Below are positions 22,331 to 33,977 of a DNA stretch of 64,000 bases, piece by piece. The translations under genes were made by a program, and so were the position numbers. Numbering within the stretch: the first letter of the stretch is position 1; every line of letters starts with the position of its first letter. The stretch is from NCBI GenBank assembly GCA_037954665.1, contig JBBMOL010000433.1, forward strand, positions 62,001 through 126,000. The letters run 5' to 3'. The DNA is from Laguncularia racemosa. Lineage: Eukaryota; Streptophyta; Magnoliopsida; Myrtales; Combretaceae. Below the pieces are notes generated by a model. The model searched no databases, was not told where the DNA came from, and saw only the letters and a list, made by a program, of their open reading frames with translations.

Positions 22331-23901
22331 ATTTGCTTGTCCTTATGTAAATTAATCAAATTAAATAGGAGGATATGAAACACTTAATCAAATTACTATT
22401 ATTTAAGAAAAAAATCAAAATAATTCTAATTTAACCCTATAATATCTTGAGAGAAAGCTCTAAATTAAATTGCACTTCAAAAGAAGATTAACACTAACTC
22501 TTATATTTTTCACTTAACTAATTTTCTTGAAAATATGAGAGATTTGAAGTTTGAATAATCATCTCTTTAATCAAGAAAAATTCATAAACACTTTACTAAT
22601 TTTACTAAAATGTATACACCCCCTTCTTTGATTTTGCTAAACATTATAATTTTAGGTAAATATATCCACTTATCCCTTAATAATTTCTCTTGTGTTTTAT
22701 TTTTTTTTTAAGGTAGTTTCATCAGTCAGTAAGTCCCAGATCAAACGGTCTTAGGCTACTAGGTTTTAAAATACCCCTTTGAACCATTCACTACCTTTGT
22801 TTAATAGAACTTATTTGCTTACATTTAGCCTTAATGTGAACTTTTTACTTGACCCTTTTAGTGAGCTTTCAACCGAAAATCCTAAGTTCTTCACTTAAGT
22901 TAATAAGCGTTATCCAATATAAAGGAGACACCCTGCAAGTTTAATAACTCGAGTCAATGAGATGCATAGCTAAACTTTATTTAATTTATTTGTAACTCTA
23001 TTAATTTATCCAAAAATTTTCAAATGAAAAGTAGTACTATTTATCAAGGATTATAGTGTTCTAAAAATACTAAAAAGAGAAAAGTATACATCAAAGTAAA
23101 ATAAAAAGTTCATGAATAATTCCTAACTAGTGATGTTATTTAAATATTTAAATCTCCAATTTCAAACTTTGATCAAGTGTTCTAAACTATCTAAAAAGTT
23201 ATTTTATTTTTCAAAATTGCAAGTTAACTTTATGATTCTTAGTTTTAAAAAGAAAAATTTTGGTTTCATTAATTAACTACACATTTAGAATTCCCTTCCC
23301 TACACTTAAAATCATACAATGTCCTTAATGTACAAATAAAAGAAATTTATACAATAAGAATCAAAGATAACACAAATAAAAATGAGAGGATATTAAGGGA
23401 AAAAAAAATACTCTCCTGACTTTAGCAGCTATTCCATTGCAAGATAAGTAGAGCATGTACAGAAGTTGATCTTAAAAGCTTAGAAACTTGCAAAGCTACA
23501 AAAAACAAAAAAAATGTGAAAAGCCACAAAAAGTAAAAACTATAGTGAAATGAAAAGAAACATAAAAGCAACAATTTAAAAGAAATGATTATCACCTAGT
23601 TTACTAGCCATTAAAGTCTCATTAATGGTCAAAATAACATTGGTTAAGTTTTTTTTTTTTCATAGTATATATATGTATACATATATATATATATTGAAAA
23701 TAAACTTGACGAAATTAAAATAAACTATGGAAACTTACTTCAAAAATTAAAGTCGGGTTACCTCCCAAGAAGTGCTTTTATTCAACATCGTTAGCTCAAC
23801 GTATTTATCTTTTTCTAGTCAGGTGGACGACTATGAAAATTTTGGCACTCAAATTGCATGAATTTATCTAAATGCTTTTGCTTGCCATGAGTGAGATTTT
23901 G
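22331..23901 (-). other. Athila-D non-coding 3' internal region
   Basis: No frame with retroelement motifs. Two blocks are shared with 36624-40252: GTCAGTAAGTCCCAGA...GGCTACTAGGTTTTAAAA at 22721-22786, and GGGTTACCTCCCAAGAAGTG...ATCGTTAGCTC at 23755-23800. A third, weaker shared stretch is at 22861-22965. An AT-rich tract (ATATATATGTATACATATAT) is near 23666-23695. RT and integrase, expected here in a full Athila, are absent. Confidence 0.65.
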
Positions 23902-24790
23902 CTAAACTAGGTTTGTAAAAATGTCATCCGACACACAAGTAGACTGAAGCAGGTTAGATATATTTAGGAAATAATAGGTATCATCACTCTTAGGGGATTG
24001 TTGAATCGTGTCTGGTGTCTTAAGAGTTTTTTGTTCATCCTCAACTTTTAGAGTTAATGTTTGATTTCCTATATCTATAACTACCCTAGAAGTAGCTAGA
24101 AAAGGGTGACCTAAAATTAGTGGTACTTCGATATCCTCCTTTGTATCTAAGATTACAAAGTCCATAGGAAAAATGAATTTACTTATCTTAACCAACACAT
24201 CTTCAATAATACTAATGGGGTACTTTGTAGACCTATTGGCTAATTGAATGCTCATATGCATTTGTTTAGGATTTCCTAATTCTAACTTTTTAAACATATA
24301 ATGTGGCATTAAACTTATACTTATGTCTAGGTTAGCTAGAGCTCCATTTATTGATAAATTGCCCACAAGACAAGGTAGGGTTAAACTCCCCGAATCCTTC
24401 AATTTTGGCAGCAACTTCTTTTGCATTAGCATAGTGCATTCTTCATTTAATGTTACAGCTAATATCTCTCTTAACTTGCTCTTGTTGCATGACAAATCCA
24501 TTATGCACTTGGCATACTTAGGTATCTATGATAGTGCATTAGCAAAAGGTAAGTTAATGTCTAATTGTTTAAACATATTAAGGAATTTACCAAATTGCTC
24601 ATCAAAGCAATCTTTCTTCCAATGCCTAGGGTATGGTATTAGTGGTCTATATTCCTTTACATTTGTTGGCTCCCCACTTGCTTTTTCTTTAACTTCCTTT
24701 TCACTCCTTATTGACCCTTCTATAGTTTTCTGTTCAACCTACAACTCCCTTCCACTTATAAGAGTTACTACTTTCACATGCTCTATATGA
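23902..24790 (-). pseudogene. Athila-D protease and gag-protease linker
   Basis: 24501-23902 is open and holds LPKLKDSGSLTLPCLVGNLSINGALANLDISISLMPHYMFKKLELGNP, SIIEDVLVKISKFIFPMDFVILDTKEDIEVPLILGHPFLATS. The catalytic site normally reading ADLGAS is ANLDIS, so the active Asp is lost and the Gly is replaced. The upstream linker FDEQFGKFLNMFKQLDINLPFANALS with one TAG leads back to gag. It matches 40272-41207 throughout. Confidence 0.87.
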
Positions 24791-26540
24791 TTCATCTTAG
24801 TGTTTCCTAGTAGTATCCTTTATTATCTTTCACCATTATCTATGTAAGTTGTCCCACTTGGTATTGTAAGTTACCGATGAAGGCTTCTTGATTCCTTAAA
24901 GAAGTTTTTGTATTCTCCAATCGAACCTCATTAGTTTAAATATATTTAATTAAAATTTCTTCCAAACCTGATCTCTTTTCATACAGTGGAGGTTGCTAAA
25001 ATATTGGTGGAGTCAAGTTCATCCTCTATTGATTTTGATTCTGATAGCTCCATGAAAAAATTAAATGATTTCTAATGTGCTTCACTTCCAATTTCAAAAA
25101 TATAACAAGGATAGAAGAATAAATTAACAATCCTCAATCAATTAGGCATGAACCATAATTGGATACTAACCCTAATTGATGTGAAATGAAAAGTAATAAG
25201 AATCCCAATTCCTTACCAGATATAATGCACTAGTAGAATTAGGAACAACTTGTAATTTGTTGACATTACTCACAACAAATCCCAAGCCCTACTTGCCACA
25301 ATCCAAACTTGAATTGATAAGAGTATTCTTATGAAGAGGAATACCCTTTTCACGTGAACAAAGGCAGCTGTAAAAAATATTATCAAAAGTCCATTACAAA
25401 ACCTAATTAGCAAGTATTTCTACCATACGCTAAAACAACGAAATTACAACAATGCTAAATAGTTAAAAACTAGTCCTATGAGTCACTCGAAGAATCGATT
25501 CTCCATGTGAAAGAGAGTGAAGATGGCTGGTTCGTCTCAAGATAAAATGCCAATGAAATGAAGGTTGGTTCCACTTGTCTTTGTAGGCTCAATTTGGTTC
25601 ATAATAGACTGTGACCCATTTACAAACCAATTGCTAATGTGCTTGATTGGCTTCTTGTAAAAATCGACAAAATGTACTTGCTAAAATGTAAAAACAAACA
25701 AATAAAGATAAAATGTGAATGTTTGCATTCCATTTGGTTCAAGTAGGCTTCCCAATGTTAGGTTTAGAGGTTTGATTCCCATCAATTTCTCCACCTTGGG
25801 TTGTAAATGTTACTGTGGTAGTTGTTTTGTAGCCTAAAGAAGTTTCTTAAGTAATCAACCTATTCCCTCTGATTTTCGACATCAACTTCTCTTGAGCTAC
25901 ACTTTGGATTCACAAAAAGTGCATCTAACTTCCTACTTATGGCATCAACCTTATTGGCTAAGCTTGTCATCGCATTCACTTCATAAATGTCTACTATTCT
26001 ACTTCTCACCCTAGCACCTTCCCATTGAGAACTATTTATGGCTATGTCCTCAACTAAAGATTGAACCTCTTCAAGTGTTTTTATATTCAATGTTTCTCTT
26101 GTAGTAGCATCTATCATTTGCCTAGTTGATAGATTCAAACCATTGTAGAAAGTTTGAATCTACATCCAAAGTAGTAGGCCATGATGTGGACATCTCCTCA
26201 ATAACTCCTTATATCTCTCCTAAATGTCATAGGTCTCAGCCTCTACTTGAGCATATGATGATATGTCCTTTTGTAGTTTAGCTATCTTAGTAGGTGGAAA
26301 GTATTTTCCTAGAAACTTTTGAGCCATATCATCCCAAGTTGTGATAGATCCCCTTAGGAGTGAATTCAACCACTGCTTTGCTAGTCCTCTCAATGATAAA
26401 GGAAAAAGCCACAATTTTATTGCATCATCTGAAGCTCCATTAACCCAAAAGTGTCACAAATCTCTAAATAATTAGAATTACGAGCATTGAGCTCCTCATC
26501 TTATAGTCCATCAAATTGGACAAACTACTGCACCATTTAA
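24791..26540 (-). pseudogene. Athila-D gag, broken
   Basis: 26414-26220 reads LFPLSLRGLAKQWLNSLLRGSITTWDDMAQKFLGKYFPPTKIAKLQ and 26138-25860 reads LSTRQMIDATTRETLNIKTLEEVQSLVEDIAIN...IYEVNAMTSLANKVDAISRKLDALF. These align with residues ~80-290 of the intact Athila gag at 41197-42531. Stops and frameshifts separate the parts; the solo LTR at 25073-25784 splits the C-terminal third. Confidence 0.85.
25073..25784 (-). mobile_element. Solo LTR in Athila-D gag
   Basis: Perfect TSD ATTTC at 25068-25072 and 25785-25789. Minus-strand start TGATGGGAATCAAACC; the terminal CA is mutated to TA. 712 bp, shorter than other B/A copies; its TATA palindrome is degraded (AGCAAGTATTTCTACC near 25401). Confidence 0.82.
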
Positions 26541-26677
26541 ATTATATAAAAAACTATAACAAAATACTAAATCAAGAATGAAGATTTTATAGAAAGACAA
26601 AGAGCAAATCAAATTAAAATTAATTTTAAGTTGGTAAAACTAATATCTAGACATTGCTTCCTTTTGGTATTATTATG
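26541..26677 (-). other. Athila-D 5' untranslated leader remnant
   Basis: Gene-free stretch between gag and the solo LTR; resembles the leader of the younger Athila near 42700-42790 but lacks a readable tRNA-Asp primer site. Confidence 0.4.
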
Positions 26678-27907
26678 TCATGTGCCTAAAACCAAGATTA
26701 AGCACATATAAAAAACCAATTTGAAAGACAATCCAACAATGTTAATCAAACTAGTCTCAATCACATGAACAATGTCGTCAATTTCCAATGAATTTAACCA
26801 ATTCTTCAATTATGATGTGTTTGAATCTTAAATCCAAATATGATATAGCTCTAATACCAAAAATATGATGTGCCTAATTCCACTAAGAAGCACAATCAAA
26901 AGACTTAAGAAAAACCAAACTCAAGTCAAGGCAAACCGGTTCCAACCAAAGGGCAAATGACGTGAACCCTAGTAAGATATGATGAAATCCAAACATCCAA
27001 TGATGTAATTATAATTCCACAATCATAATACCTTCTAACAACACCCTAATTTCATGTAATCCACGCAAATAAACTTCAATTTCAAAAGAAAACCGTAACA
27101 AAAATAATCCCTTTCAAATAGTGAAGAACACGTTTTCTAGGGGAAATCTTCAATGATGATCCGAATATAATTGATAAATACTTCAAATAAACACAAGAAT
27201 TCTTGAACAATAAGATGTATTTCTGACCAAGAAATATCTCAATTCAACCCTAGATATGGCACACTAGAGAAGAAAAGAAATCACAACAAAATGAAATTGA
27301 TATAACTCACAATTTCAAGATGTTGCACTCGCCACAATTTCAACTCTTGGGATTGAAATTGATAAGAGTTTGGAACCAAGGTATGAACCCTAATTCACAC
27401 GTGAATTGTAGTGTATATTCTGCAAAATGATTAGCCCCCTCAAACCCTCTCTTAAGCAAGTATTTATACTTGCTACTCCTAGGGTTAAAAAGTGCTCAAA
27501 ATTACAAATTTGCCACTTTTAAGGTAGTTAACCCTAAATGAAAATTACAAGGAAATAAAAGTGTCCCAAAATGATTACAACATAAATAATCCATGCAAAT
27601 GAAAAATACATAAAAGAAATTGGTCTTCAAGATGCCTGTCTTCTATAGGATTCATCGGCCCAGCTCATCGTCGGTTCAGGTCGGTCCATGGATAACCCAC
27701 AAGCTGAGTTTGAGTGAGTTTGTCCATTGCCCTATAAAGCATGATAAGTATTCCTGTTGGAATATAAAATACATGAATAAGATAAAAGAGGTTAGTAAAC
27801 GAATAATTCCAGGGTCGATTTGCTCAAAATGGGTCCTCATCGCCAAGATTCGAAATCCTTTAGTTCTTGCCCTAATGATAAGTCTTGTCGGATTTTGATT
27901 CCTATCA
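26678..27907 (-). mobile_element. Solo LTR, family A, with one extra 3'-end unit
   Basis: Minus-strand start TGATAGGAATCAAAATCC at 27907; perfect TSD TTATG at 26673-26677 and 27908-27912. A normal LTR end is at 26876 and one 198-bp PBS-leader-U5 unit follows to 26678. Its first ~240 bases hold an open frame (LIIRARTKGFRILAMR...IIRLLTSFILFMYFIF), the LTR-encoded pol tail. Confidence 0.87.
27456..27473 (-). promoter_or_regulatory. Palindromic TATA core of the 26678-27907 LTR
   Basis: Perfect palindrome on the minus strand. Confidence 0.7.
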
Positions 27908-27912
27908 TTATG

Positions 27913-29011
27913 TGACATTAGTAAAAGATATTCAAATTCTTCTTACAATTCATTAATCGAGGGAATTCCTAATTAATTTAATAACTTTCTAAAGCTTATC
28001 CAACCCAAATCTTAGAATTACCTATTTGAATCTCTTGAAAATAGCATAATTAAAATATTGCATTATGAACAACAAATTAACATAATTAAATTCTAGAAGA
28101 ACCATGTAACTTATATCTAAGATTACTTAAATTCTCTTCACAAATGCAAGATTTAATTATATATCAGATTTCTCAATCTTGATATACAATATCAAATAGA
28201 CAGATTAATACACTAGAAATATTAAACCAATTGAAATAAATAACACATGCATGAATTAATAGACATATGAATTCATCGAATATTACAAGAAAATCACAAG
28301 TCAAATAATAAACCTAAGTTCCACAAGTCTAGATATTAAGGAAAATTAAGCACTAAGCATATTGGAAATTGAATTCATCAAATATGTATGAAAATGCATC
28401 ATCAAGGAAATCATTTAAAAGTAATAAAAATCCCAAATACTTGAAGTCTAAAGTTTAGCCGTCTTGTTCTTCTAAAACCTTAGAACAATTAAAACAAATA
28501 TGGTCTCTCCTCTCTTAAGTGTAAAGTCCTCCTCTATTTATATAATGTCTATCCAAAACTCTGCATTTTTAGGTTAATATGTTGTCTAACATAGTCGTGC
28601 TTTGGGTCGTGTTCACTTTGTGGCTCAAAATTGCGTAAAATATGACATTCCAATAGATACAGCCTTAGACATAGTCATGTCAAGCCTTATGTATTTCTAT
28701 GACTCTTCAATCGTAACACAACCGACAACATAGTTGTGTTAAGTCCCTGTGTAGCTTTCTATGAACCTTTAGTACAACATGATCTTTGAACATGGTCATG
28801 TCTAGCTTCTACACTTTATAACATCCTCTATTTGGCTCCAAATTAAATGAAATTAGATTCATTTTCTTCCTTTTTAATTGAATTTTCCATAAAAACCCTA
28901 AAATCCAAATATTACTGAATTAAAGTTCACATTCTTAAAAAAAAAAAGCCAAAATCAAAGAAAAACATGTTAAATTTCACATAATATGTATATTTAATTT
29001 AGCACTTATCA
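27913..29011 (-). repeat. Athila-D 5' LTR
   Basis: Ends TTAGCACTTATCA (minus-strand TGATAAGTGC). Shares layout with the younger Athila LTRs, for example GCAAGATTTAATTATATATCAGATTTCTCAATCTTGAT near 28146. It carries three decayed copies of the U3 motif (CATAGTCATGTC, CATAGTTGTGTT, CATGGTCATGTC at 28672-28802). The left end is unclear. Confidence 0.7.
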
Positions 29012-30270
29012 GTTTGAAGCCTAACCACTTAGGAGACTTTACGTCAAAGTTTAGTGACTTTTGATTTTAAGTATGTTTGTAATTGGACTTGTTACTAATT
29101 TGGGCATTTTCTTACTAATGTAGTTTTCAGGGTGCTAATGCTTACAATTAAGATAAGGTTGAATCAATTTGGAAAGAATTTGATTCAAGTCATCTCTTAT
29201 TTTCTTGAATCATTTTATTGCCAGTTGAAAGTTGACTTTGGTCAAATTTGAGTGGACTTTATTTAATCGTGTTTGAGTTTTTAGATCCAATTTTCTAAAA
29301 ACACTTGGGATTGAGTACTAGTCTTATAAATAAAATTTGATCAAATTCGAGTTTAGTTTACTAGATAAAATCTTGATATGTAGACTGAATCCTTAAGTGA
29401 AGAGTTGAGTGGTTATTAGTGCAATTGATGTTTATGAATAAAATTTCACTTAGTCAAATCCATCGATTTCATAGGGAAAGGGTATCATATAAACCTATAA
29501 TGTCTTATCTTCTAAGTCTATCCTAAATTATATCAAATCTTAGCTCTAGCAATTTAAGTCTACTTAAGTCTTCCCAAAGGTGTCAAATGGGAGACTTAAA
29601 TTATTAAGTCAGGTAAAGTTAGTTGAATTTAGTCAACTTTTAATCTAACTTAGTTGACTTAGGTCAACTTATAGTATATTGAGTTATCTTTAGTCCCTAG
29701 ATTGATCTTAGGTTCATTTAGAGCTATATGTTAAATGTATCTTCCCATCTAAGGTCTATTTGATAAAATTTTGTGAATTGAAATTTCAATGAGTTATGGA
29801 AGATACGTGCTTTGCATTATTGGAGTTAAATTTAAATTTTTGTTCTTCTAGTTTTTATTTAATTTTCCTAATTAATTTATTAGAGGTGAATTTAAGATTT
29901 TAAGATAATTAAGTCATTAAATTTTAACAATTAGATAATAGAGTATGGGTTAGTATTAGTACTTACATTTTCATTAGGAAAATATCCGTATTCAATCTGC
30001 TATACCACTTAACTGATAGGTACACTTACCTAACATCAAGATATGTTTTAAAAAGATATTGGTTTTGAAAGGCAATCTTCAGTGGAAGATAGATGTATAT
30101 AGTTCAAATTTTTACTTAAATTAGATTAAAAGAAAATGATGATTCCATTGAAGAAACAAGTGAAGGTATATAACAAAATAATAAAAATGCCAATTATGAA
30201 GATTGAAAATAAGAAAGGAAATACTTTTGTTATAGGTCAAGACCCACCTCCATTAATTAAATATATTTGG
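29012..30270. other. Unassigned AT-rich DNA
   Basis: No coding frame, LTR boundary or repeat family recognised. It continues across the CRM-like insertion at 45045. Confidence 0.5.
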
Positions 30271-31109
30271 TGATGAGATCCATGATGAGAGTCGAGCCGG
30301 AAGAAGGAGTGTGGATCCTCTTGAAGTGCCGCCTAGACCGATCACAAGAAGTCGAGCGAAACGACTCAAGAAAGCACTTAACGGGTTGATAAAGGATGTC
30401 CATGAAGCCGGAAAGGATTGGAGCAATCATGAAGTTGGAACGGATTGGAACAACCATGGGAAGACCCTTGCTCTTGTACAAGTTACACCGGATACGGGGT
30501 GAAGAGGTCGTGTATTTACAAGGCACGGCCATGTAAGAATCTCAAAGTTAACAGAATCATACAAGATCATATACACGGCCAAAGGCACGGCCGTGTATGG
30601 AGTCAAGCAAATCCACAGAAAGATACACGACCAGAAGTACACGGTCGTGTATATTGCCAGAATTTGCACAGAAAAGTACACGGTCGTGTACACGGCCGTG
30701 TACCTCCCCGACACCGGCCTTTTGTGTTGTTTTGTTATTTTACGCACTTATTGAAGTGACGTCGTTTTGGACTTGTATTTTTACGAATTGTAACCCTAGT
30801 ATAAAGCTCCTAGGGTTTAGAATAGAGAAAGAACATACATCTTAAAACATTAAACATCTTTGAGAGGCTCCTCTCTTGGTTCTTCAAGAACTAAGTAGAA
30901 CTTATCGGATTTTATTTCCGTGGTGTTCAACCCGACTTATCAATCGGTCTTTCATCTCAATTGTGGCGTCTTCACATTATACCAAGGTTCTTGTCTCGCT
31001 TATAGACAATGGGTCGCGGTTTCCACTTTAGGTGTTTGGGCGTCTTAGGTAACGAATTTCCGAACGTATTGGTATTGGGTTTCGTCACGGGTTGGCGTGG
31101 TTCGTATCA
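30271..31109 (+). repeat. 5' LTR of the plus CRM-like element
   Basis: 839 bp, TGATGAGATCC to GGTTCGTATCA. 30271-30502 continues the pol frame (PITRSRAKRLKKALNGL, stop TGA at 30500). U3 holds an array of ACACGG/CGTGT palindromes (30519-30712). TATAAAG near 30790 lies between AACCCTAG and CTAGGGTT. Confidence 0.9.
30519..30712 (+). promoter_or_regulatory. ACACGG-CGTGT palindrome array in U3
   Basis: Several copies of GGCACGGCC and TACACGG(C/T)CGTGTA within 200 bp, ending about 80 bp before the TATA box. Enhancer or repressor sites are possible; nothing here proves a factor. Confidence 0.55.
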
Positions 31110-31112
31110 GTT

Positions 31113-31124
31113 TGGTATCAGAGC
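31113..31124 (+). other. Primer-binding site, initiator tRNA-Met
   Basis: TGGTATCAGAGC, exact, three bases after the LTR. Confidence 0.88.
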
Positions 31125-31160
31125 TTAGGTTTGTCAAAACATCAAGTTCGGTTGAGGAAG

Positions 31161-31615
31161 GTAACATCAAAACCCTAACTCCAATCGTTCATATCCATTG
31201 TTAGCATTCAATTTCGTAATATTAATTGTCTTTTGATAGTGTAGTATCTACTAGTCGATTGTTACAAAAAAAAGAGAGTAAAAATCACAAAAAAAAAGAA
31301 GAGAAAAGAAAAGAAAGACAAGAGAAACGTGATCAAAAGTAAAAACAGAGACAAAAAAAATTCGGATAGAAAAAAAAAATAGAGGAAATTTTACGAACTC
31401 TAGAGTTGTTTTGAATTCTACGGAAGGGGATTGGTGTAGTTCGGGTTAGTTCCAAGAGAATTGAGAAGAGGAAGTTAGCGAGTTGATATCATCGTTGTTT
31501 GTGAGAATACACGAGTGACTGTTTGATATCATCATTTGAGCGAAACACGTAAGGGAGTGTATCATGAGGTTTAATTTTATATATATATTTGTGTTAGTAC
31601 TAATCTTTTCTACAG
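31161..31615 (+). other. Probable leader intron before gag
   Basis: Donor GAGGAAG/GTAACATC at 31160/31161; acceptor CTTTTCTACAG/GGACAATG at 31615/31616, with TACTAAT about 15-20 bases upstream. An in-frame upstream ATG (31564, hydrophobic MRFNFIYIFVLVLIF) would be removed with it. Part of the interval is A-rich, which is atypical for plant introns. Confidence 0.45.
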
Positions 31616-31620
31616 GGACA

Positions 31621-32838
31621 ATGTCGAGACAACATTCTCCTGAAGATGATAGGGGAAGGTTTGATGCTAGGTTAGTAATTGAGGCGTTGAGGGCTGAGAT
31701 GAAGAGGATGTTCCAAGAGGGAATGGAACAAATTCATGGGACGGTAGAGCAAAGACTAGAGCAATCCACAAATGTATTCCAAAGGCGTAAGAGGGAGAGT
31801 CGTTCTAGGAGAGTACCGAAGGGTGGAGATGAAATGTCGGATGATGACTTTGATGAGCCTTCTGTCGGGAGTTATAGAGGATGTAGTGGTCGGAATAGAG
31901 GAACTAGGGATTGGGAAGATAGAGGAGATAGGAATAGAGAGGATGATCAATTGAGTAGCATAAAGATGAAGATTCCTCCTTTCCAAGGGAAGAATGATCC
32001 CGAGGCGTACTTAGAGTGGGAGAAAAAGTTGGAGATGGTGTTTGATTGTCACAACTATAGTGGGAGAAAGAAAGTAAAACTTGCTGCCATTGGGTTTTCG
32101 GATTATGCTATAGTGTGGTGGGATCAACTAATGTTGAATAGGAGAAGGAGTGGCGAGCCACCTATTGAGTCTTGGGAAGAGATGAAAAGAGTGATGAAGA
32201 AGCGGTTTGTGCCTGCGTATTACTATCGTAAATTGCACAACAAGTTGCAAACTCTAAGGCAGGGAAGCCAAAGTGTAGATGAGTATTTCAAGGAGATGGA
32301 AGTCACTATGATTAGGGCGAATGTAGAGGAGGATAGAGAGGCTACAATGCCTAGGTTTTTTGCTGGGTTGAATAGAGAAATCCAAAATGTGGTTAAATTG
32401 TAGCATTATGTAGAATTGGAGGATATGGTTCATATGGCTATAAAGGTTGAGAACCAGCACAAGAGGAAAGGTAGTAGTAATGCACGGTTTCCATAGGGTA
32501 ATGGTTCATCCACTTGGAAGACCAACCAATGGAAGAAAGAAGAAAAGCCTTTACCCACCAAACCAAAAGGGGAGCTGAGGCAAGCAGGTTCTACTCCTGA
32601 TAACCATGGTAACCCTGATTCTTCTACTTCTAGAAATCATGACATTAGATGTTTTAAATGCCAAGGTAGAGGCTATATTGCTAGTCAATGTCCAAATAGG
32701 CGTGTGATGATTTTACGTGATGATGGAGAGTATGAGACTGGGGGGGATAGTGAAGAAGATGATATGCCTCCATTAGAGGATGCTAGTGATGATGAGGAGC
32801 CTGCAATGGGAAGGCTAGTGGCAGTAGTGAAGTGAGCG
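31621..32838 (+). pseudogene. gag of the plus CRM-like element
   Basis: Starts at ATG 31621 (MSRQHSPEDDRGRFDARLV), chosen because the minus copy starts identically. Contains the coiled-coil-like N-terminus, the SIKMKIPPFQGKNDPEAYLEWEKKLE core, DYAIVWWDQL, RFVPAYYYRKLHNKLQ, and a complete zinc knuckle CFKCQGRGYIASQC near 32651-32692. Stops: TAG 32401, TAG 32494, TGA 32833, all explicable as C-to-T at CAG or CGA. No frameshift. Gag would assemble particles and bind element RNA. Confidence 0.92.
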
Positions 32839-33977
32839 TTGAATGTGCAGGTGAAGGAAGAAGAAGGGGTGCAAAGAGAGAATATATTTCATACTAGATG
32901 TTATCTAGGAGATGACATTTGTAGTTTGATCATTGATGGAGGGAGTTGCACTAATGTAGTGAGTAATTTTATTATTGAGAGGCTGGGGCTCAAAACTGTT
33001 AGACACCCTAGTCCATTTAAATTGCAGTGGTTGAATGATAGTGGAGAGACTAAGGTAAGTAAGCAAGCATTGATTGGTTTCCGCATTGGTAGGTATGAGG
33101 ATGAGGTGTTATGTGATGTAGTGCCAGTGCAAGCATGTCATGTGTTGTTGGGGAGGCCATGGCAATTTGATAGGAAGGTTGTTCATGATGGCTTTTCTAA
33201 CAAGTATACGCTTGTTCACCAGGAGAAAAGCTTTAATCTTAAATCGTTAACACCTAAGCAGGTGTATGAGGACCAGTTGCAGCTACAACAGTCTTTTACA
33301 AAACATAAGGTGAGTGAAAAGCAGAGGGAGAGTGAGAGAGCAAAAGACAATGAGAAAGAAAAGGAATATAAAAGTCAAGATCAAAAGGAAAAAGAGAGGA
33401 AGGCTGGAAAGAGTGTGAGAGGCCAAGTTGAAGGGGGATCAACTTTGGTGGTGAGTGAAAAGGAGAGGGCAGCCTTGCAAAAGGAGAGATGTGTGGCAAG
33501 AGCGAGTGTAGTGAGGAGAGCGTTAGTGATGAAGCAACCTATGTTGTTACTGGTTTTTAAAGAAGCATGTTTGACTACTAACAAACTATCTAACTCTTTG
33601 CCTAGTGTGGTTGTGTCTCTTGTGCAGGACTTTGAAGATGTCTTCCTTGAGGAGATTCCAAAGGGATTACCACCTATTCGTGGTATTGAGCACCAGATTG
33701 ACCTTGTACCCGGAGCATCGATTCTAAACAAGCTAGCTTATAGGAGCAATCCAGAGGAGACCAAGGAACTCCAAAGGTAGGTCGAAGAATTAATGGAGAA
33801 GGGGTACGTGAGAGAAAGCATGAGTCCATGTGCAGTGCCTGTGATTTTGGTGCCTAAGAAGGATGGGACATGGAGAATGTGTGTTGACTGCTGCGCCATC
33901 AACAACATCATGGTAAAGTATCGTCGTCCCATCCCTCACTTAGATGTCTTCTTAGAAGGGTTATATGAGTCTAGTGT
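32839..33977 (+). pseudogene. Protease and N-terminal RT of the plus CRM-like element
   Basis: Open from 32839 to 33780: ENIFHTRCYLGDDICSLIIDGGSCTNVV (active-site DGG intact), EDEVLCDVVPVQACHVLLGRPW, then a K/E-rich linker (SEKQRESERAKDNEKEKE), then RT start VQDFEDVFLEEIPKGLPPI. A TAG at 33778 precedes LMEKGYVRESMSPCAVPVIL and DGTWRMCVDCCAI. RT stops at about 33977 (YESSV), before the catalytic palm, where it is fused to integrase. Protease could be active; RT cannot. Confidence 0.9.

Larger units (their letters stand above)
4190..29011 (-). mobile_element. Athila-D: old Athila element, heavily interrupted
   Basis: Minus-strand element with a truncated 3' LTR (4190-4242, 15412-15536 and 22170-22311), PPT next to 22312, protease 23902-24790, gag about 24791-26540, and a 5' LTR ending at 29011. 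The two LTR copies align in the same order, for example GACTCTTCAA, TAGCTTTCT and AAATTAGATTCATTTTC. No RT, RNase H or integrase lies between protease and PPT. The left end of the 3' LTR is missing where the B-prime LTR abuts it at 4189/4190. The tRNA-Asp primer site seen in the younger Athila is not recognisable. No TSD was found. Confidence 0.75.

Noticed and set aside
30519..30712. Short palindromic repeats resembling a CRISPR array
   Set aside because: Spacing is irregular, repeats are 9-14 bp palindromes, and they sit in LTR U3 of a plant element; no cas genes.
31564..31620. Signal peptide on the plus CRM-like gag (MRFNFIYIFVLVLIF)
   Set aside because: The minus copy has no ATG at that place, both share the MSRQHS start, and the stretch probably lies in the leader intron.
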